The position numbers were made by a program, and so were the translations under genes. Positions 25,389-33,431 of a stretch of 64,000 bases of DNA are shown one piece after another (the stretch's first letter is position 1; every line of letters begins with the position of its first letter). Source of the DNA: Paenibacillaceae bacterium (GTDB taxonomy: Bacteria; Bacillota; Clostridia; Lachnospirales; Lachnospiraceae); contig SVDU01000003.1 of assembly GCA_015057705.1 (NCBI GenBank), positions 124,001 through 188,000 of the forward strand, read 5' to 3'. The notes below the pieces were generated by a model that made no database searches, was not told where the DNA came from, and saw nothing but the letters and a program-made list of their open reading frames with translations.

Positions 25389-26444
25389 ATGAAAGCTACA
25401 CTCTCCTACCATCAGCAAAAAGATATTGAAAATGTAAAGCATCTGCGTGAACTGATCAAAGAGCTTCCTCGTTTCTGCGGTGATTTTTTTCGTGGTATTG
25501 AGCCACGTACATCTTCACGCACCAGGATCGCATATGCTTACGATTTAAGGGTGTTTTTTGACTTCCTGCAAAAGGAAAATCCGGTTATTGGTAAGATTGA
25601 TATGAAAGAAATTCCATTAGATTTTTTAAATACCCTCAGGGTTGTTGATATAGAGGAATATATGGAGTATTTAAAATACCGGTTTAATGATAGAAATCAG
25701 GAAGTAACCAATAAAGAGCGTGGAATTATGCGGAAAATCTCCTCTTTAAAAAGCTTCTATAATTATTATTACCGCAATGAACGACTTCAAAACAATCCAG
25801 CAGCCTTAATTCAGCTACCCAAGCTGCATGAGAAAGAAATTATACGTTTGGATGTTGATGAGGTTGCTCTATTGCTTGATGAAGTAGAAAAAGGTGAGTC
25901 TTTAACAGAGAAACAAAAGGCCTATCACGAGAAAACGAAGGTTCGGGATTTGGCACTGTTAACACTTTTACTTGGCACTGGTATCCGGGTATCGGAATGC
26001 GTAGGCCTGGATCTTAATGATATTGATTTTAAAAACGGAGGAATCCGGATACATAGAAAAGGTGGAAAAGAAGTTACGGTTTACTTCGGATCTGAAGTAG
26101 AGGATGCCCTCCTGGATTATCTGGAAGAACGTAATCAGATGATCCCTGAAGGCGGCAGTGAAAATGCCCTTTTCCTCTCCATGCAGAAAAAGAGAATTGC
26201 CGTACGCAGCGTTGAGAATCTGGTAAAGAAATATTCCAGGCTGGTTACTCCTTTAAAAAAGATTACTCCTCATAAGCTACGTAGTACCTATGGTACCTCA
26301 CTTTATAAGGAAACTGGTGATATCTATTTGGTGGCGGATGTTCTGGGGCATTCAGATGTAAATACTACAAAGAAACATTATGCTGCATTGGAAGATGAAC
26401 GTCGCCGCAGTGCCAGAAATAAAGTAAAATTGAGGGAAGAATAA
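25389..26444 (+). CDS. Tyrosine recombinase, XerC/XerD type
   Basis: The 351-residue protein has an N-terminal SAM-like core-binding domain (residues 25-130) and a C-terminal catalytic domain. The catalytic residues are visible: Arg in GTGIRVSECVGLDL, Lys in HRKGGKEVTVYF, HKLRSTYG (H-x-x-R), LGHSDVNTTKKHYA with the last His and the Tyr nucleophile. Size and position near lexA agree with the chromosomal recombinases of Lachnospiraceae, so it may be housekeeping, but the direct repeats just upstream leave open a mobile role. Confidence 0.88.
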   Translation: MKATLSYHQQKDIENVKHLRELIKELPRFCGDFFRGIEPRTSSRTRIAYAYDLRVFFDFLQKENPVIGKIDMKEIPLDFLNTLRVVDIEEYMEYLKYRFNDRNQEVTNKERGIMRKISSLKSFYNYYYRNERLQNNPAALIQLPKLHEKEIIRLDVDEVALLLDEVEKGESLTEKQKAYHEKTKVRDLALLTLLLGTGIRVSECVGLDLNDIDFKNGGIRIHRKGGKEVTVYFGSEVEDALLDYLEERNQMIPEGGSENALFLSMQKKRIAVRSVENLVKKYSRLVTPLKKITPHKLRSTYGTSLYKETGDIYLVADVLGHSDVNTTKKHYAALEDERRRSARNKVKLREE

Positions 26445-26493
26445 TAAACAGCAAATAGAAACTGAATTACACTATTTGTGTATAATTTTATAA

Positions 26494-26685
26494 CAATTCA
26501 AAAACGCTGTATTGCATAGTGATACGAACCAAGTGGGATATGATTGGCTTGAGATAAAAACGCTGAATCATTTACCCCTTTATCCCTCTAAATTGCGAAG
26601 ACAGATTATGAACTTATATGAAGGAAAAGAATACAAGGTATATTTAGGAAATGAAGAAATTGGAGACCCAGAAGTTACTGATTAA
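26494..26685 (+). pseudogene. Gene remnant with no start
   Basis: An open frame of 63 codons ends at TAA 26685 and contains DWLEIKTLNHLPLYPSKLRR and MNLYEGKEYKVYLGNEEIGD. It has no ribosome binding site or plausible start upstream, and the composition is protein-like. It is probably the 3' end of a lost gene; an internal ATG at 26608 would give only 25 residues. I do not recognise the family. Confidence 0.35.
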
Positions 26686-26705
26686 CAAAGATATTTTTTT
26701 ACTTA

Positions 26706-26758
26706 TCCCCACCACTGCCCCCTTATAGAATGGCAGAGATGGGGAGTGTTTTGTTTTT
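26706..26758 (+). terminator. Terminator downstream of the recombinase region
   Basis: TCCCCA and CTGCC pair with GGCAG and TGGGGA across an internal loop, followed by a T-rich GTTTTGTTTTT. Confidence 0.65.
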
Positions 26759-26799
26759 CACTGATAATGCACTCTTCGCTCCATGAAAGGTATCGCATT

Positions 26800-27567
26800 T
26801 CATTCTCCTCTTTCCAGATACTGTGTACTCTTTTTTCCTTTATACAAAATTGCATTTACCGGGCATGCATTAATGCATCGCATACAAAAAATACATTTTC
26901 GACCAAATACAGGTTTGTTCTGAACCATCCTTATATTCATTCTTGGGCAATTGCAGGCACATATTTTACAACCGATACATTCTTCTGAAGGTGAATATTT
27001 CATACCTGCTATAGGCATTAATTTTGTGAATACAACTGCAGTGAAATGATATAGGATGCTTATGGGCCTTAACACTTTCTCTTTGCTCTCTTTTCCAAGA
27101 AAAAAACCATCTAATAGCGGATCAATCTGTGACTTTATAATTCTTTTATTTTCCTTTAAAACCTCCGGAGTGGTTGAACTAAACATCGTAAAAATCATAA
27201 GATTGTTGGCATAAGGAAAACTCTTAGATGTAATCAGACGGTGATTCTTTTTCCTTAATAATCGTTCCAAACCTGAAAAGTCGGTTAAGGAATGTCCTGA
27301 TTGGGTGCAATACGCCAAAGTTGGAATGACCTGTTCTCTCTTCTTCAGATTGAGATCTAAATAATTTAAAGCATAAAGTACAGGATATTCATAATATTTA
27401 GGAAAGCCCACGATTAGAAAGTCATATGGATATGATGGGGGATTGAACTTCTCTTCCATCGAATGAACTTCGACTGTATAATCTCTTAAAATTAAAGCAC
27501 GATAAAACTCCTCTGCGACTGCTTTTGTATTCCCGGTTCCACTAAAGTAAAGAATTAAGACATTCAT
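26800..27567 (-). CDS. EFR1 family flavodoxin-ferredoxin protein
   Basis: The 255-residue protein joins an N-terminal flavodoxin-like domain (ILYFSGTGNTKAVAEEF, the FMN phosphate loop) to a C-terminal double 4Fe-4S ferredoxin domain (CIGCKICACNCP and CIFCMRCINACP). Such cytoplasmic proteins probably carry electrons in anaerobes; the partner is unknown. ATG 27567 is preferred to TTG 27573 because GGGGAG is better spaced. A paralogue lies at 55406-56272. Confidence 0.85.
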   Translation of the reverse strand: MNVLILYFSGTGNTKAVAEEFYRALILRDYTVEVHSMEEKFNPPSYPYDFLIVGFPKYYEYPVLYALNYLDLNLKKREQVIPTLAYCTQSGHSLTDFSGLERLLRKKNHRLITSKSFPYANNLMIFTMFSSTTPEVLKENKRIIKSQIDPLLDGFFLGKESKEKVLRPISILYHFTAVVFTKLMPIAGMKYSPSEECIGCKICACNCPRMNIRMVQNKPVFGRKCIFCMRCINACPVNAILYKGKKSTQYLERGE

Positions 27568-27724
27568 AATCAATCTCTCCCCTGTGATAAAATGGCAGTT
27601 TGCTTAGAAAGGTTGGACTTCATAATTAAGTTACCCCTGATTCAGCAATAATTGCTTCTTAAGCTAATAATATCAGCTGTGAGGTATATATTCAAGTCCT
27701 CCTTTAAGCGGAGATACTGGATCG

Positions 27725-27758
27725 GTACAGAGCCAGGTTACTGATCCTGGCTCTGTAC
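27725..27758. other. Perfect 13-bp hairpin spanning the end of the LysM gene
   Basis: GTACAGAGCCAGG (27725-27737) pairs exactly with CCTGGCTCTGTAC (27746-27758). The LysM-gene stop codon lies in the 8-base loop. There is no T tract on either side, so this is an mRNA 3' hairpin rather than a standard terminator. Confidence 0.75.
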
Positions 27759-28040
27759 AAAATATGCTACCGTAAGATACTGTCCGGAATGAATGGTATC
27801 TTCCCTTAATCTGTTCATACTTCTTAATTCCTGTACATATTGGGCAGTGGACATGCCGCTGTTCTCCACATACTGATCTGCAATACTCCAGAGACTGTCT
27901 CCGCTCTTGATCTCTATACTGGTGTAATACTTTTCTATCAGCGGTGTCCCCACCTCGCCGGCCAATGAATTCATAAGGGAATGTCCGCAAAAATAAGCTC
28001 CCAGCATGACTGCCAGGGTTAACATGATCAACTGTTTCAT
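27738..28040 (-). CDS. LysM-domain protein, YneA-like SOS cell-division suppressor
   Basis: The 100-residue product has one N-terminal membrane helix (MKQLIMLTLAVMLGAYF) and a LysM peptidoglycan-binding domain (IKSGDSLWSIADQYV ... SGQYLTV). This matches YneA of Bacillus, which is divergent from lexA and delays division during DNA damage. Here it is also divergent from lexA with SOS boxes between them. ATG 28040 has AGGAGG at 9-10 bases; the ATG at 28049 is too close to that site. Confidence 0.83.
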   Translation of the reverse strand: MKQLIMLTLAVMLGAYFCGHSLMNSLAGEVGTPLIEKYYTSIEIKSGDSLWSIADQYVENSGMSTAQYVQELRSMNRLREDTIHSGQYLTVAYFVQSQDQ

Positions 28041-28064
28041 ATTATGCATACCTCCTCAAACGTA

Positions 28065-28078
28065 AGAACATATGTTCC
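28065..28078. promoter_or_regulatory. SOS box 1 (LexA site)
   Basis: AGAACATATGTTCC contains a perfect GAAC-N4-GTTC palindrome, 25 bases upstream of the LysM gene start. Confidence 0.85.
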
Positions 28079-28103
28079 TTTTTCTGAATTTATCATATCA
28101 CTA

Positions 28104-28117
28104 AGAACATACGTTTG
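28104..28117. promoter_or_regulatory. SOS box 2 (LexA site)
   Basis: AGAACATACGTTTG matches GAAC-N4-GTTC at all but one core position. Confidence 0.75.
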
Positions 28118-28138
28118 TCAATCTGTTTTGCATTTTTT

Positions 28139-28152
28139 CGAACAAAGGTTTG
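28139..28152. promoter_or_regulatory. SOS box 3 (LexA site)
   Basis: CGAACAAAGGTTTG keeps the CGAAC half and a GTTT half, one position away from consensus. Confidence 0.7.
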
Positions 28153-28161
28153 CATTTTTAC

Positions 28162-28175
28162 CGAACATATGTTAC
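28162..28175. promoter_or_regulatory. SOS box 4 (LexA site)
   Basis: CGAACATATGTTAC lies 37 bases before lexA, so it is the likely autorepression site. Confidence 0.8.
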
Positions 28176-28211
28176 TATAGTTTTAATGATTAGGAATGAG
28201 GAGGCTGTGAT

Positions 28212-28832
28212 ATGGCGCAAGAAAAAATTACACCCAAACAGCAGGAAATTTTAGAATATATAAAAGAGACTATTTTGAAGAAGGGTTATCCGCCTGCAGT
28301 CAGGGAGATCTGTGAAGCGGTCCATTTGAAATCCACATCTTCTGTACACTCTCATCTGGAAACACTTGAGGAAAAAGGATATATAAGAAGAGATCCGACC
28401 AAACCCCGTACCATTGAGATTATTGATGACTGCTTTAACCTTACCCGCCGGGAAGTTGTGAACGTTCCCATACTTGGAACGGTTGCTGCCGGACAGCCTT
28501 TATATGCAGAAGAGAATATTGAAAATTACTATCCCATTCCCTCTGATCTCCTGCCTAACGCAGAGACTTTCATGTTAAAGGTAAGGGGCAATTCCATGAT
28601 CAATTCAGGTATATTAGAAGGGGATCAGATTATTGTGGAGCACTGTTCCACTGCCCAGAATGGGGAGATCGTTGTAGCACTGGTAGATGATTCCGCTACG
28701 GTAAAGCGCTTTTTTAAAGAGAACGGACATTATCGTCTTCAGCCTGAGAATGATACCATGGATCCTATTATAGTCGATCATGTGGAGATTCTTGGTAAAG
28801 TAATTGGTTTATTTCGTTTAGGGATTCATTAA
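28212..28832 (+). CDS. lexA: LexA repressor
   Basis: The 206-residue SOS repressor has an N-terminal winged helix (KQQEILEYIKETILKKGYPP, STSSVHSHLETLEEKGYI) and a C-terminal S24 autoprotease domain. Ser in VRGNSMINSG and Lys in VDDSATVKRFF form the catalytic dyad, and the cleavage region VAAGQP contains the Ala-Gly bond. It should repress itself and the divergent LysM gene through the four boxes. GAGGAGG lies upstream of ATG 28212. Confidence 0.97.
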   Translation: MAQEKITPKQQEILEYIKETILKKGYPPAVREICEAVHLKSTSSVHSHLETLEEKGYIRRDPTKPRTIEIIDDCFNLTRREVVNVPILGTVAAGQPLYAEENIENYYPIPSDLLPNAETFMLKVRGNSMINSGILEGDQIIVEHCSTAQNGEIVVALVDDSATVKRFFKENGHYRLQPENDTMDPIIVDHVEILGKVIGLFRLGIH

Positions 28833-28839
28833 GAAGTAA

Positions 28840-28886
28840 TTAGGCTTAAAGTTAACATAATTATTTTATGTAAACTTTAAGCCTAA
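28840..28886. other. 14-bp inverted repeat after lexA
   Basis: TTAGGCTTAAAGTT (28840-28853) pairs perfectly with AACTTTAAGCCTAA (28873-28886), loop 19 bases. It precedes the bidirectional terminator and has no T tract in the plus direction. Confidence 0.65.
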
Positions 28887-28925
28887 AAAAACGGCTCACA
28901 ATATTTGTTAAGCCGTTGATTTTTA
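28884..28925. terminator. Bidirectional terminator between lexA and rsfS
   Basis: AACGGCT pairs with AGCCGTT, with an inner ACAA/TTGT stem. The minus strand continues into seven T residues (rsfS side), and the plus strand into GATTTTT (lexA side). Confidence 0.87.
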
Positions 28926-28943
28926 ATTTAATTATATTCAGAT

Positions 28944-29303
28944 CTATTTTACATCTAAATCTTCCACTGAGATTGTCTTTCCATCTCTCCAGATTCGTTC
29001 CAGATCATAGAAAAGACGGTTCTCTTTATCAAAGACATGCACGATGATATCGCCATAGTCCATGAGAATCCAATTGGCAGTCTGATAGCCTTCTACCTGT
29101 TTGCATACATATCCCTTTTTACCCAGTTCCTCTTCCACGTTGTCTACCATTGCCTGTACCTGGTTTGAGTTAGTACCGCTGGCAATAATAAAGTAATCAG
29201 CAAGAACTGATACGTTACGAATGTCAATGACGCTTACATCCTCACCTTTTTTATCAGATAAAGCTGCATAAGCTGTTTTTACCATATCCATGGGTTGATT
29301 CAT
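28944..29303 (-). CDS. rsfS: Ribosome silencing factor RsfS
   Basis: The 119-residue RsfS/YbeB/Iojap protein binds ribosomal protein uL14 and blocks subunit joining in starvation. Family marks are VIDIRNVSVLADYFIIASGTNSNQVQAM and ANWILMDYGDIIVHVF. It is the last gene of the nadD cluster, and its start overlaps the yqeK stop. Confidence 0.94.
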   Translation of the reverse strand: MNQPMDMVKTAYAALSDKKGEDVSVIDIRNVSVLADYFIIASGTNSNQVQAMVDNVEEELGKKGYVCKQVEGYQTANWILMDYGDIIVHVFDKENRLFYDLERIWRDGKTISVEDLDVK

Positions 29304-29896
29304 CTTGTTTCTCCCTTCTTTTCATTGTGAACCTGTTTATAATAAGCATATGCCTGGTTAGAAACAGAATCCACAAAACTTCCTTTGCTTTCCAGATATT
29401 CAAGAGTATTCTTAAGAATCTGATAAACACATTCATCCAAATCTGTAAATGCAAGAGAACGAATATGAAGCAGATCAGGCGCACGCTCCCGCCTGGGTTC
29501 AATATAATCTGCCGTAAAAACGATTTTTTCAAGCAGGGCCATTTGGGGTCTTCCTGTTGTATGCCACCGAATGGCACTTAAAACCTCCTGGTCAGTTACA
29601 TTATATTTATTCTCCGCCAGCCATGCCCCGTATTTGGCATGAAGCACGACTGGGGCCTTAAGTTCATCATCAGTTAGTTGAATATCCTGTTTCCGGCATT
29701 TTTTAATGATTTCTTCGTTTCCGTAATGCTTTGCACAATCGTGAAGCAGACCTGCAAGCTCTGCCTGATCTAAATTACAACCGTATCGCATGGCCAATGC
29801 GGTACAGATAAAAGATACACTTAATGTGTGTTCAAATCTTAAAGGGTTCAATTTATCCTTTAAATCATTTCTCAATTCCATTATAACATCTATCAT
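29300..29896 (-). CDS. yqeK: HD-domain hydrolase YqeK, probable diadenosine tetraphosphatase
   Basis: The 198-residue HD protein shows FEHTLSVSF, LLHDCAKH and VLHAKYGAWLA metal-binding motifs and IRWHTTGRPQMALLEKIVFTADYIEPRR near the middle. YqeK enzymes symmetrically hydrolyse Ap4A. It overlaps nadD by 4 bases (ATGA), a conserved arrangement. Confidence 0.92.
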   Translation of the reverse strand: MIDVIMELRNDLKDKLNPLRFEHTLSVSFICTALAMRYGCNLDQAELAGLLHDCAKHYGNEEIIKKCRKQDIQLTDDELKAPVVLHAKYGAWLAENKYNVTDQEVLSAIRWHTTGRPQMALLEKIVFTADYIEPRRERAPDLLHIRSLAFTDLDECVYQILKNTLEYLESKGSFVDSVSNQAYAYYKQVHNEKKGETR

Positions 29897-30513
29897 GCTT
29901 TATCCTTCTCCTGATACAAGCCTTGATCTTTAATATATGTCAGTACCTTAGTGGGTACATATTCTGAAACAGAAAGACCGCCTGCAATTCGTTCTCGTAG
30001 CATGGCGGAGGAAATATCCATCTCTTTACAATGAAGAATGCGGATATCTGCCTTGTACCTGGTGCCCAGGTAGGCAATCTGCTGTTCCATGGAAAGGTGC
30101 GCATCTTCATATTCCCGCCGAGCGGCTAATATCACGGCTTGAGACAGAACCTGATCCGGTTCATACCAGTGTTCAATTTCATAAAGCGAATCAGCTCCAA
30201 TGATAAAAAAGTATTGATGCTGTGGATAAGCTTCCCGCAGCAATCTTAAGGTCTGAGCGGTATAGGTACTTCCGTTTCTTCTGACCTCAAAATCAGAGCA
30301 TACCAGACCGTTTTTACCCTCAATGGCAAGTTGTGTCATCGTAAGGCGGATGTCTGGATCGGTTATTTTCTGATTTTTTTTGTGAGGTGGATGCCCGGAT
30401 GGCATAAACCATACCTCATCCAGCTGGTATTCTTTATAAGCCTGTTCTCCAAGCATTAGATGACCATTGTGGATCGGATCGAATGTTCCGCCCATAATCC
30501 CTATATTACCCAT
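29893..30513 (-). CDS. nadD: Nicotinate-nucleotide adenylyltransferase
   Basis: The 206-residue enzyme makes nicotinic acid adenine dinucleotide in NAD synthesis. Motifs are GIMGGTFDPIHNGHL, with the nucleotidyltransferase HxGH, MPSGHPPHK and the C-terminal ISSAMLRERI. It is in the usual position between yhbY and yqeK. Confidence 0.96.
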   Translation of the reverse strand: MGNIGIMGGTFDPIHNGHLMLGEQAYKEYQLDEVWFMPSGHPPHKKNQKITDPDIRLTMTQLAIEGKNGLVCSDFEVRRNGSTYTAQTLRLLREAYPQHQYFFIIGADSLYEIEHWYEPDQVLSQAVILAARREYEDAHLSMEQQIAYLGTRYKADIRILHCKEMDISSAMLRERIAGGLSVSEYVPTKVLTYIKDQGLYQEKDKA

Positions 30514-30547
30514 AATTATCGACTCCCTGGCCTAATAATAAGACCTG

Positions 30548-30844
30548 TTATTTAGGAAGAGCAATTTTTCTCTTTGTTTCGTCTTTTGCCTGTTTGTAAA
30601 GGACGATTTTTCTTCCAATGACCTGAACTACTTCAGAACGAGTCCGTTCAGACAAAATAGAAGCAATACTGTTACCATCATCGGCACAATTTTTTAAAAT
30701 GGTTATTTTAATTAATTCTCTTGCTTCTAAAGCCTCTGCGATCGCGTTTGTGATCTCAGGAGTCAGGCTGGATTTGCCAATCTGAAAGATTGGATCTATA
30801 TTCATCGCTAATCCTTTTAAATAGGATCTCTGTTTACTTGTCAT
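30548..30844 (-). CDS. yhbY: YhbY/CRM family RNA-binding protein
   Basis: The 98-residue protein consists of one CRM domain: LTSKQRSYLKGLAMNIDP-type start, FQIGKSSLTPEITNAIAEAL and the GIGR-like VIGRKIVLYK. It binds rRNA during 50S assembly. ATG 30844 has AAGGAG at 6 bases, so upstream in-frame codons that overlap obgE are not used. Confidence 0.92.
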   Translation of the reverse strand: MTSKQRSYLKGLAMNIDPIFQIGKSSLTPEITNAIAEALEARELIKITILKNCADDGNSIASILSERTRSEVVQVIGRKIVLYKQAKDETKRKIALPK

Positions 30845-30857
30845 ATTATTCTCCTTG

Positions 30858-32141
30858 TTACTTGTAATAGTCAAATTCAAGACCATACATGCGGACCGTA
30901 TCGCCTTCCTGAATGCCGGCATTTTCCAGTTCTTCCAATATACCGTTGTCTTTTAAGAACTTCTGGAAGAAAGTAAAGCCCTTTTCTGATTCCAGATTTG
31001 TATAACCAAGCATCTTTTCAATACGGGGACCCTCTACCACATAAACTCCGTCTTCCGTTACTTCTACTGAATAAGGCAGCAATATGCCTGACAGACTCTT
31101 TAAGTCAAATTCTTTTTCGAAGATCAAAGGACTTAAATTAACGGTTTTAAGCAGTTCATATACTGCATAGAGCAGCTCCTTAACGCCCTGGCCGCTAACT
31201 GCAGAGATCGGGTAAACTTTAATTCCCTGAGGTTCAAATTCAGCTTTCAGTTTATCAATTGGACTCTCACCATCTTCATAAATGGCATCAATCTTGTTGG
31301 CAGCTATAATTTGAGGCCGCTTTATTAATTCAGGATTATAGGCTTCCAGTTCTTTATTAATAGCTTTGATATCGGCAACGGGATCACGTCCTTCTGTGGA
31401 AGCAGCATCTACAACGTGAACCAGTACTCTTGTCCGCTCAATATGGCGAAGGAAATCATGTCCAAGTCCTACCCCTTCAGAAGCACCCTCAATCAGACCG
31501 GGAATATCTGCCATGACAAAGCCTTTTCCTCCATCGATATCAACCACACCCAGATGAGGATTTAAAGTGGTAAAATGATAGTTGGCAATTTTAGGTCTTG
31601 CATTGCTGACACGTGATAAAAGTGTTGATTTTCCCACATTGGGGAATCCTACCAGCCCTACATCGGCAATTACTTTTAATTCCATCTGCACCCAGAGTTC
31701 CTGAGAAGGCTGTCCAGGCTGTGCGTATTTCGGCGCCTGCATGGTAGGGGTTGCAAAGTTCATATTGCCCTGTCCACCTCTGCCGCCTTTTAAAATAACT
31801 TCACGTCGATTATCTCCTGACATATCAGCAATCACTTTTCCGGATTCAAAATCCTTTAAAACAGTTCCTTCCGGTACTTTTATGATTAAGTCGCTGCCGT
31901 CTTTTCCGTGACACCGGCGCTTTCCGCCTGGTTCTCCGTCCTGTGCAGTATACTTATGAATGTGTCTGAAGTCACTTAACGTATTAAGTCCCTCATCCAC
32001 TTCAAAAATAATATTACCGCCCCGGCCGCCATCACCGCCGTCAGGACCGCCGCAGGGAACATAAAGTTCTCTCCGGAAGCTGACATGACCATCGCCGCCC
32101 TTTCCGGATCTTATATATATTTTTGCTCTATCGGCAAACAT
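30858..32141 (-). CDS. obgE: GTPase ObgE
   Basis: The 427-residue GTPase has the glycine-rich Obg fold (residues 1-158), a G domain with GFPNVGKST, DIPGLIEGAS and NKID, and a C-terminal OCT domain typical of Gram-positive Obg (from about residue 345). It acts in 50S maturation and stress signalling. It is separated from rpmA by a terminator, so it probably has its own promoter. Confidence 0.97.
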   Translation of the reverse strand: MFADRAKIYIRSGKGGDGHVSFRRELYVPCGGPDGGDGGRGGNIIFEVDEGLNTLSDFRHIHKYTAQDGEPGGKRRCHGKDGSDLIIKVPEGTVLKDFESGKVIADMSGDNRREVILKGGRGGQGNMNFATPTMQAPKYAQPGQPSQELWVQMELKVIADVGLVGFPNVGKSTLLSRVSNARPKIANYHFTTLNPHLGVVDIDGGKGFVMADIPGLIEGASEGVGLGHDFLRHIERTRVLVHVVDAASTEGRDPVADIKAINKELEAYNPELIKRPQIIAANKIDAIYEDGESPIDKLKAEFEPQGIKVYPISAVSGQGVKELLYAVYELLKTVNLSPLIFEKEFDLKSLSGILLPYSVEVTEDGVYVVEGPRIEKMLGYTNLESEKGFTFFQKFLKDNGILEELENAGIQEGDTVRMYGLEFDYYK

Positions 32142-32217
32142 TCATTCACCTGTTTCCTTTCTTGTGATAAAAAAACGGAATCCCATTATTCTATGTTCAG
32201 ATTAATGGGCGTATCGT

Positions 32218-32251
32218 AAAAAACGGCTCCATACGTCAAGGTATGAAGCCG
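32218..32251 (-). terminator. Terminator between rpmA and obgE
   Basis: On the minus strand CGGCTTCATAC pairs with GTATGGAGCCG and is followed by TTTTTT. It separates the ribosomal protein unit from obgE. Confidence 0.88.
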
Positions 32252-32257
32252 GTCCAA

Positions 32258-32548
32258 TTATTCGTTAATTGCTTTTGGATAAACAGAAACCTGCTTTTTG
32301 TCTCTGCCTTTTCTCTCGAATTTCACAACGCCATCCACTAAAGCGAATAATGTATCATCACCGCCGCGGCCTACGTTGATGCCTGGATGAATGTGAGTTC
32401 CACGCTGTCTGTAAAGAATGTTGCCAGCTAATACGAACTGTCCATCAGCTCTTTTGGCACCTAATCTCTTAGACTCGGAATCTCTGCCGTTCTTTGTAGA
32501 ACCAACACCCTTTTTATGAGCGAAAAATTGAAGGTTCATCTTTAACAT
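32258..32548 (-). CDS. rpmA: 50S ribosomal protein bL27 with cleavable N-terminus
   Basis: The 96-residue precursor begins [14 protein letters not shown]. In Firmicutes the protease Prp removes everything before AHKKG, and the gene for Prp lies directly upstream. The body has [15 protein letters not shown] and GTHIHPG, conserved in L27, whose processed N-terminus reaches the peptidyl transferase centre. ATG 32548 is preferred to GTG 32551 by spacing from AGGAGG. Confidence 0.96.
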   Translation of the reverse strand: MLKMNLQFFAHKKGVGSTKNGRDSESKRLGAKRADGQFVLAGNILYRQRGTHIHPGINVGRGGDDTLFALVDGVVKFERKGRDKKQVSVYPKAINE

Positions 32549-32551
32549 CAC

Positions 32552-32890
32552 TTACACCTCCTTAAATCGGATTTTAATATATGGTTCTCCATATTCTTCC
32601 TCAATATCCTGTAATCCGAATATCAGAGAATTCATAAGGAGCTGCGACCCGGAACTTATGTCAGAGGTAAACCGAAACTGAAAAGATCCTGTCTTTTCTT
32701 CCTGGTTTACTTCGAAAGAATCCTCTGTGAATTGCTCCACACTGTTGGCCATATTAAAAGTCAGTGCTGAAACAGCGGAACAGACAAGCTCTTGTCCATC
32801 CTGATGATCATCAGCCAACCCTGCATGTCCTAACATATCAATTCCTGTATAACGTTGTTCTGAATCAACAAATACGGTTACTCTTATCAT
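32552..32890 (-). CDS. prp: Ribosomal-processing cysteine protease Prp
   Basis: The 112-residue protein has the catalytic pair of the family: His in MLGHAGLAD and Cys in LVCSAVSAL. It cleaves the bL27 precursor. It sits between rplU and rpmA, the conserved order in Firmicutes. Confidence 0.94.
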   Translation of the reverse strand: MIRVTVFVDSEQRYTGIDMLGHAGLADDHQDGQELVCSAVSALTFNMANSVEQFTEDSFEVNQEEKTGSFQFRFTSDISSGSQLLMNSLIFGLQDIEEEYGEPYIKIRFKEV

Positions 32891-32892
32891 GA

Positions 32893-33201
32893 TTAAGCGT
32901 TGATCTTTTCGATCTTAACCTGAGTATAAGACTGTCTGTGACCATTCTTCTTATGGTATCCAGATTTTCTCTTATACTTGTAAACAATAACTTTTTTAGC
33001 TTTGCCTTCTTTAACAACTGTACCTGTTACGGTAGCACCTGCTACTGTCGGGCAGCCTACTGCTAATTCACCATTGTTTACAACAAGAACCTGGTCAAAT
33101 GTGACAGCTTCACCAGCGTCAACACCAAGCTTTTCAACTTTAATGATATCGCCTTCCGCTACTTTGTACTGCTTACCACCTGTTGCAATAATCGCGTACA
33201 T
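32893..33201 (-). CDS. rplU: 50S ribosomal protein bL21
   Basis: The 102-residue protein begins [14 protein letters not shown] and has the conserved [14 protein letters not shown] basic segment near its end. ATG 33201 follows AGGAGG with good spacing. It is the first gene of the rplU-prp-rpmA unit. Confidence 0.97.
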   Translation of the reverse strand: MYAIIATGGKQYKVAEGDIIKVEKLGVDAGEAVTFDQVLVVNNGELAVGCPTVAGATVTGTVVKEGKAKKVIVYKYKRKSGYHKKNGHRQSYTQVKIEKINA

Positions 33202-33317
33202 ATGGCACCTCCTATTATCATTACTCGCCAACTATGGTGCTCTGAATAATCAGAAACTTTTTAACCTCATTGTGCGGCATACTGTATAAATATAGCATTC
33301 CTTAACGGTTATGTCAA
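33202..33317 (-). promoter_or_regulatory. rplU promoter and leader
   Basis: TTGACA (33317-33312) and TATATT (33294-33289) have a 17-base spacer. In the leader, GAGCACC near 33242-33236 can pair with the GGTGC that overlaps the ribosome binding site near 33207, which would hide it. This suggests an autoregulatory L21 leader. Confidence 0.7.
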
Positions 33318-33368
33318 TAATTTTTTCTGGAAATTTATTAGAAAAAACGGGGGTTTTATGACTTCTCC

Positions 33369-33397
33369 TTGTATTTTTCCATTTCTCTTAGTATAAT
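33369..33397 (+). promoter_or_regulatory. Promoter of the MFS gene
   Basis: TTGTAT and TATAAT with a 17-base spacer, 35 bases before the start codon. Confidence 0.75.
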
Positions 33398-33431
33398 GGT
33401 CAATGTTTGATCATAAAAGGGGGTAATACCA

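Noticed and set aside
25389-26444. Integrase of a prophage or integrative element
   Set aside because: No phage, conjugation or excisionase genes and no tRNA gene are nearby, and the gene lies in a spot next to lexA where such recombinases are common in this group; the cassette idea is kept as a finding only.
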